Origin: Saccharopolyspora erythraea NRRL 2338
GTDB taxonomy: Bacteria > Actinomycetota > Actinomycetes > Mycobacteriales > Pseudonocardiaceae
NCBI RefSeq assembly: GCF_000062885.1
Contig: NC_009142.1
Location: 186,001-250,000, forward strand
Length of the DNA: 64,000 nt
Direction of reading: 5' to 3'
How positions within the stretch are numbered: position 1 is the first letter of the stretch; each line of letters opens with the position of its first letter. Positions 62,052 to 64,000 of this stretch are shown here, in pieces. The notes under the pieces are model-generated. The model saw only the letters and a list, made by a program, of their open reading frames with translations. It ran no database searches and had not been told where the DNA came from. The position numbers and the translations under genes are program-made.

Positions 62052-62873
62052 ATGAGATCTCGCGGAATTCGATCACCAACGATCGATTTCCGGCGCGCCG
62101 CCACCGCCGTGGTCGGCGCGCTGGTGCTGACCGGATGCGCCGGTCAGCCCCAGCTGCCGGGCACCCCGCCCCCGCTGGTGATGGTGCCCGACACGATCGC
62201 GGCGCACGAGTTGGCCGCTCTCCCGGAATCCACCACGTTCGGCGATCTCGCCGCCGCCCCCTCGGACCCGGCACCCCAGTCGGAGACGACGGGTGTGGTG
62301 GTGCGTGTCAAGCAGGACCTGGCGGTGTACGACGCACCGCACGGCCGGGCTTTCGCCCGGCTGCCCGCGACCCAGCTCGCGAATCCGACCTGGGTCCCGG
62401 CCATCGCCGAGCGCGAGGGCTGGGCGCAGGTCCTGCTGCCCTCCCGGCCGAACGGCTCCACGGGATGGGTGTGGCTGGGCGGTCCGGAGCGGACCGAGAA
62501 GGCGCGGTCGCCCTACGTCGTCGACGTCGATGTCGACAAGCGGCGGCTGGTGCTCCGGGAGAACGGCGTCGAGACCGCCTCCTGGGACGTCAGCGTGGGC
62601 GCACCGGCTTCCCCGACCCCGCGCGGGCGCACCTTCATCATGGCCGCCATCGAGGAGACCGTGACCAGGTACAGCCCGATCATCCTGCCTCTCGGCACGC
62701 ATTCGGAGACGTTCAGCACCTACGGCGGCGGCCCCGGAACGGTGGCGCTGCACGGTTGGCCGGACGCGTCGGTGTTCGGCCAGGACCGCAGCGACGGGTG
62801 CGTGCGGGTGCCCCCGGACGCACTACGGACGTTGACGTCGTTACCGCTGGGCACGCTCGTGCTCCTGCGGTGA
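62052..62873 (+). CDS. Lipoprotein L,D-transpeptidase (YkuD)
   Basis: A 273-residue exported protein. The lipobox LTGC anchors it. An SH3-like region (VVRVKQDLAVYDAP to GWVWLGG) precedes the YkuD domain, with H234 (HGW) and the catalytic nucleophile C250 in SDGCVR. The family usually has SHGC; here the second histidine is aspartate (D248), as in some actinobacterial members. It would make 3-3 crosslinks in peptidoglycan or attach proteins. ATG 62052 has GGAG 6 nt upstream; ATG 62049 is an alternative. Confidence 0.88.
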   Translation: MRSRGIRSPTIDFRRAATAVVGALVLTGCAGQPQLPGTPPPLVMVPDTIAAHELAALPESTTFGDLAAAPSDPAPQSETTGVVVRVKQDLAVYDAPHGRAFARLPATQLANPTWVPAIAEREGWAQVLLPSRPNGSTGWVWLGGPERTEKARSPYVVDVDVDKRRLVLRENGVETASWDVSVGAPASPTPRGRTFIMAAIEETVTRYSPIILPLGTHSETFSTYGGGPGTVALHGWPDASVFGQDRSDGCVRVPPDALRTLTSLPLGTLVLLR

Positions 62874-62918
62874 ACAACGAGAAATCCCCCTCCAAACCGG
62901 TAATCGAAGGAAGTGCAC

Positions 62919-63446
62919 ATGCATAAGCGATTCCTGCTCGGTGCGGTCGCCCTGAGCTCCGGGCTGCTGGCCACCGCGAGCCCGGCCCTCGCCGACAGCG
63001 TCGACAACGACGGAGTCAACGTCGCCAACGGCAACAACGTCAGCCTGCTGCCGATCCAGCTCTGCGGGAACGACATCGCGATCGTCGGGGCGGTCGTGGA
63101 GGCCTTGTCCACGACGGACACGAAGTGCGTGAACGCGCCGATCGTGGACCACCCGAGCCAGGAGACCGGCGACGTCAACGTGGTCGTGCCGCCCAAGCCC
63201 AAGCCGGAGCACGAGCACCACAAGCCCAAGCCCAAGCCCAAGCCGGAGTTCCCGTGCGCGGTCAAGCCCCCGTTCCTGCCGGGCCAGCTGCCCTGCGCAC
63301 CGGCGGCTCCCGGCCCGGCCGCACCGGCCCCGGCCCCCAGTGCCGTGAGCCCGGTGTCGCAGGCCCAGCCGCAGGTCCAGGCCGCGGCGCTGCCGACCGC
63401 GCCTGCCCCTTCCGCGGTGCTCGGCCACGTCGCGGTGACCGGCTGA
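62919..63446 (+). CDS. Chaplin-like secreted protein with Lys/Pro/His-rich tail
   Basis: A 175-residue exported protein. After the signal peptide (cut near ALA-DS), residues about 33-71 read VNVANGNNVSLLPIQLCGN, then IAIVGAVVEAL and C-x-N. The two cysteines (C49, C70), the CGN motif and alternating hydrophobics resemble chaplin domains that form amyloid surface fibres in Streptomyces. The rest is a Lys/Pro/Glu/His repeat and a Pro/Ala/Gln tail, not seen in chaplins. An aerial-hypha or surface function is inferred. ATG 62919 has GAAGGAAG 6-7 nt upstream. Confidence 0.65.
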   Translation: MHKRFLLGAVALSSGLLATASPALADSVDNDGVNVANGNNVSLLPIQLCGNDIAIVGAVVEALSTTDTKCVNAPIVDHPSQETGDVNVVVPPKPKPEHEHHKPKPKPKPEFPCAVKPPFLPGQLPCAPAAPGPAAPAPAPSAVSPVSQAQPQVQAAALPTAPAPSAVLGHVAVTG

Positions 63447-63824
63447 CGCAGCATTGCTCGGGTGAAAAAGATCAGTCGCTCGATTCGATCTTCCACCCGA
63501 AGGGGCAGAATTCTGCTCCGTGGATGGCGTGATTTCCTTGCATGGCACTAAATTCGCGTGCTGCGTAGGTCACTGCGCGCTCCACGTGGCCGTTGTCGGA
63601 TCAGGACGGCCACAACCCCCGCGGTGGTGTCCCGGCGAAGTACTCCCCCTCTCTTCGCCGGACACCACCGTGTGAGATCTCGCACTCCTCGCCCGTACCG
63701 GCGAGGAGCGGCCCCTTTCTCGCGGCGTAGCCTCCCCGCCCGGGGTCGCGGCATGGTCTGGCTGTCCTTGGTGCAACCAGGATCACTTGCGGCGGCCAGG
63801 AGCGAACGCGGCGAAAGAGACACC
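63447..63824. other. 378-bp leader upstream of the permease gene
   Basis: No gene is seen. The leader holds two strong hairpins. One is a 17-bp stem with a single bulged C (63623-63640 with 63653-63669). The other is a 9-bp stem CTCCTCGCC/GGCGAGGAG (63685-63693 with 63700-63708). It could be a terminator or a regulatory leader; I do not recognise a known riboswitch. Confidence 0.55.
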
Positions 63825-64000
63825 ATGCCGGGCAACGGGCTACTGCGCACGAAGTCGATCGAGCGGTCGATTCGTGACACCGACGAACCCAACTCCAAGC
63901 TGAAGAAGTCGCTGGGCGCCTTCGACCTCACGGTCTTCGGCGTGGCGGTCGTCGTCGGTGCGGGCATCTTCAGCGTGGCGGCCAGCACGGCGGGCAACAT
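63825..64000 (+). CDS. APC-family amino-acid permease (N-terminus only)
   Basis: ATG 63825 (GAAAGAGA upstream) opens a frame that runs off the window; 58 residues are visible. The start KSIERSIRDTDEPNSKLKKS is followed by FDLTVFGVAVVVGAGIFSVA, the hallmark first helix of YfnA/CAT-type amino-acid transporters. The substrate is unknown. Confidence 0.8.
   Translation, partial: MPGNGLLRTKSIERSIRDTDEPNSKLKKSLGAFDLTVFGVAVVVGAGIFSVAASTAGN

Noticed and set aside
63623-63708. Known riboswitch (for example ydaO or glycine class) before the permease.
   Set aside because: Only simple hairpins are visible; the conserved core sequences of those classes were not recognised.

Overview
The window is high-GC, densely coded DNA from a filamentous actinomycete. 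The closest match I can suggest is Saccharopolyspora or a related Pseudonocardiaceae genus. It holds a nearly complete arabinogalactan locus (glf, glfT2, ubiA, dprE1, dprE2, emb-type arabinosyltransferases, glfT1, wzm, wzt) but no mycolate gene such as antigen 85, pks13 or fadD32. That fits an organism with an arabinose/galactose wall and no mycolic acids. The genus is inferred from gene content; no database search was run.

Layout. 1-5.6 kb: an edge-truncated HhH-GPD protein, a cupin regulator, a HAD phosphatase, a luciferase-like oxidoreductase, a secreted peptidoglycan amidase and a GT87 mannosyltransferase-like protein. 6.0-10.9 kb: the operon glf-glfT2-PAP2 phosphatase-ubiA, closed by a strong terminator. 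10.98-19.4 kb: an accessory stretch with two XRE-DUF5753 regulators, each paired divergently with a small Cys-rich protein, a PadR-controlled carotenoid oxygenase, and PhoD. 19.6-28.9 kb: two divergent Emb-type arabinosyltransferases followed by a coupled cassette of a polyprenyl-phosphate glycosyltransferase, a GtrA flippase-like protein and an FAD oxidoreductase. 28.9-35.2 kb: GPP34, a second GT87, a secreted LGFP-repeat protein and a third Emb-type protein. 35.3-39.6 kb: ohr/ohrR and a CseA/CseB/CseC-like envelope-stress set. 39.8-51.3 kb: dprE2, two tandem dprE1 genes, the Rv3789-like GtrA protein, a canonical Emb, glfT1, wzt, wzm and the proteasome activator bpa. 51.4-59.7 kb: a cysteine-desulfurase-fold protein lacking the PLP lysine, a quinone oxidoreductase, secreted M28 peptidase and EEP-fold enzymes, and an ABC exporter with MarR regulators. 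59.7-64 kb: tRNA-Ser(UGA), an autoregulated-looking small HTH gene, two lipoproteins (one an L,D-transpeptidase), a chaplin-like secreted protein and the start of an APC permease.

How the genes fit together. Glf makes UDP-galactofuranose, and GlfT1 and GlfT2 build galactan on a lipid carrier. Wzm and Wzt are the candidate exporter. UbiA, the PAP2 phosphatase, DprE1 and DprE2 make decaprenyl-phospho-arabinose, which the Emb-type enzymes use outside the membrane. The order resembles the M. tuberculosis Rv3777-Rv3809c region, with clear differences: dprE1 is duplicated in tandem, there are four Emb-type proteins, and no aftA or aftB is found at the expected positions.

Most promising observations: (1) the emb1-emb2-GT2-GtrA-FAD-oxidoreductase operon, a candidate undescribed pathway for making, flipping and attaching a modified lipid-linked sugar; (2) tandem DprE1 paralogues that both have threonine at the benzothiazinone-reactive cysteine position; (3) at least twelve genes with a -10 hexamer 6-8 nt before the start codon, indicating widespread leaderless transcription; (4) repeated pairing of XRE-DUF5753 regulators with a small Cys-rich protein.
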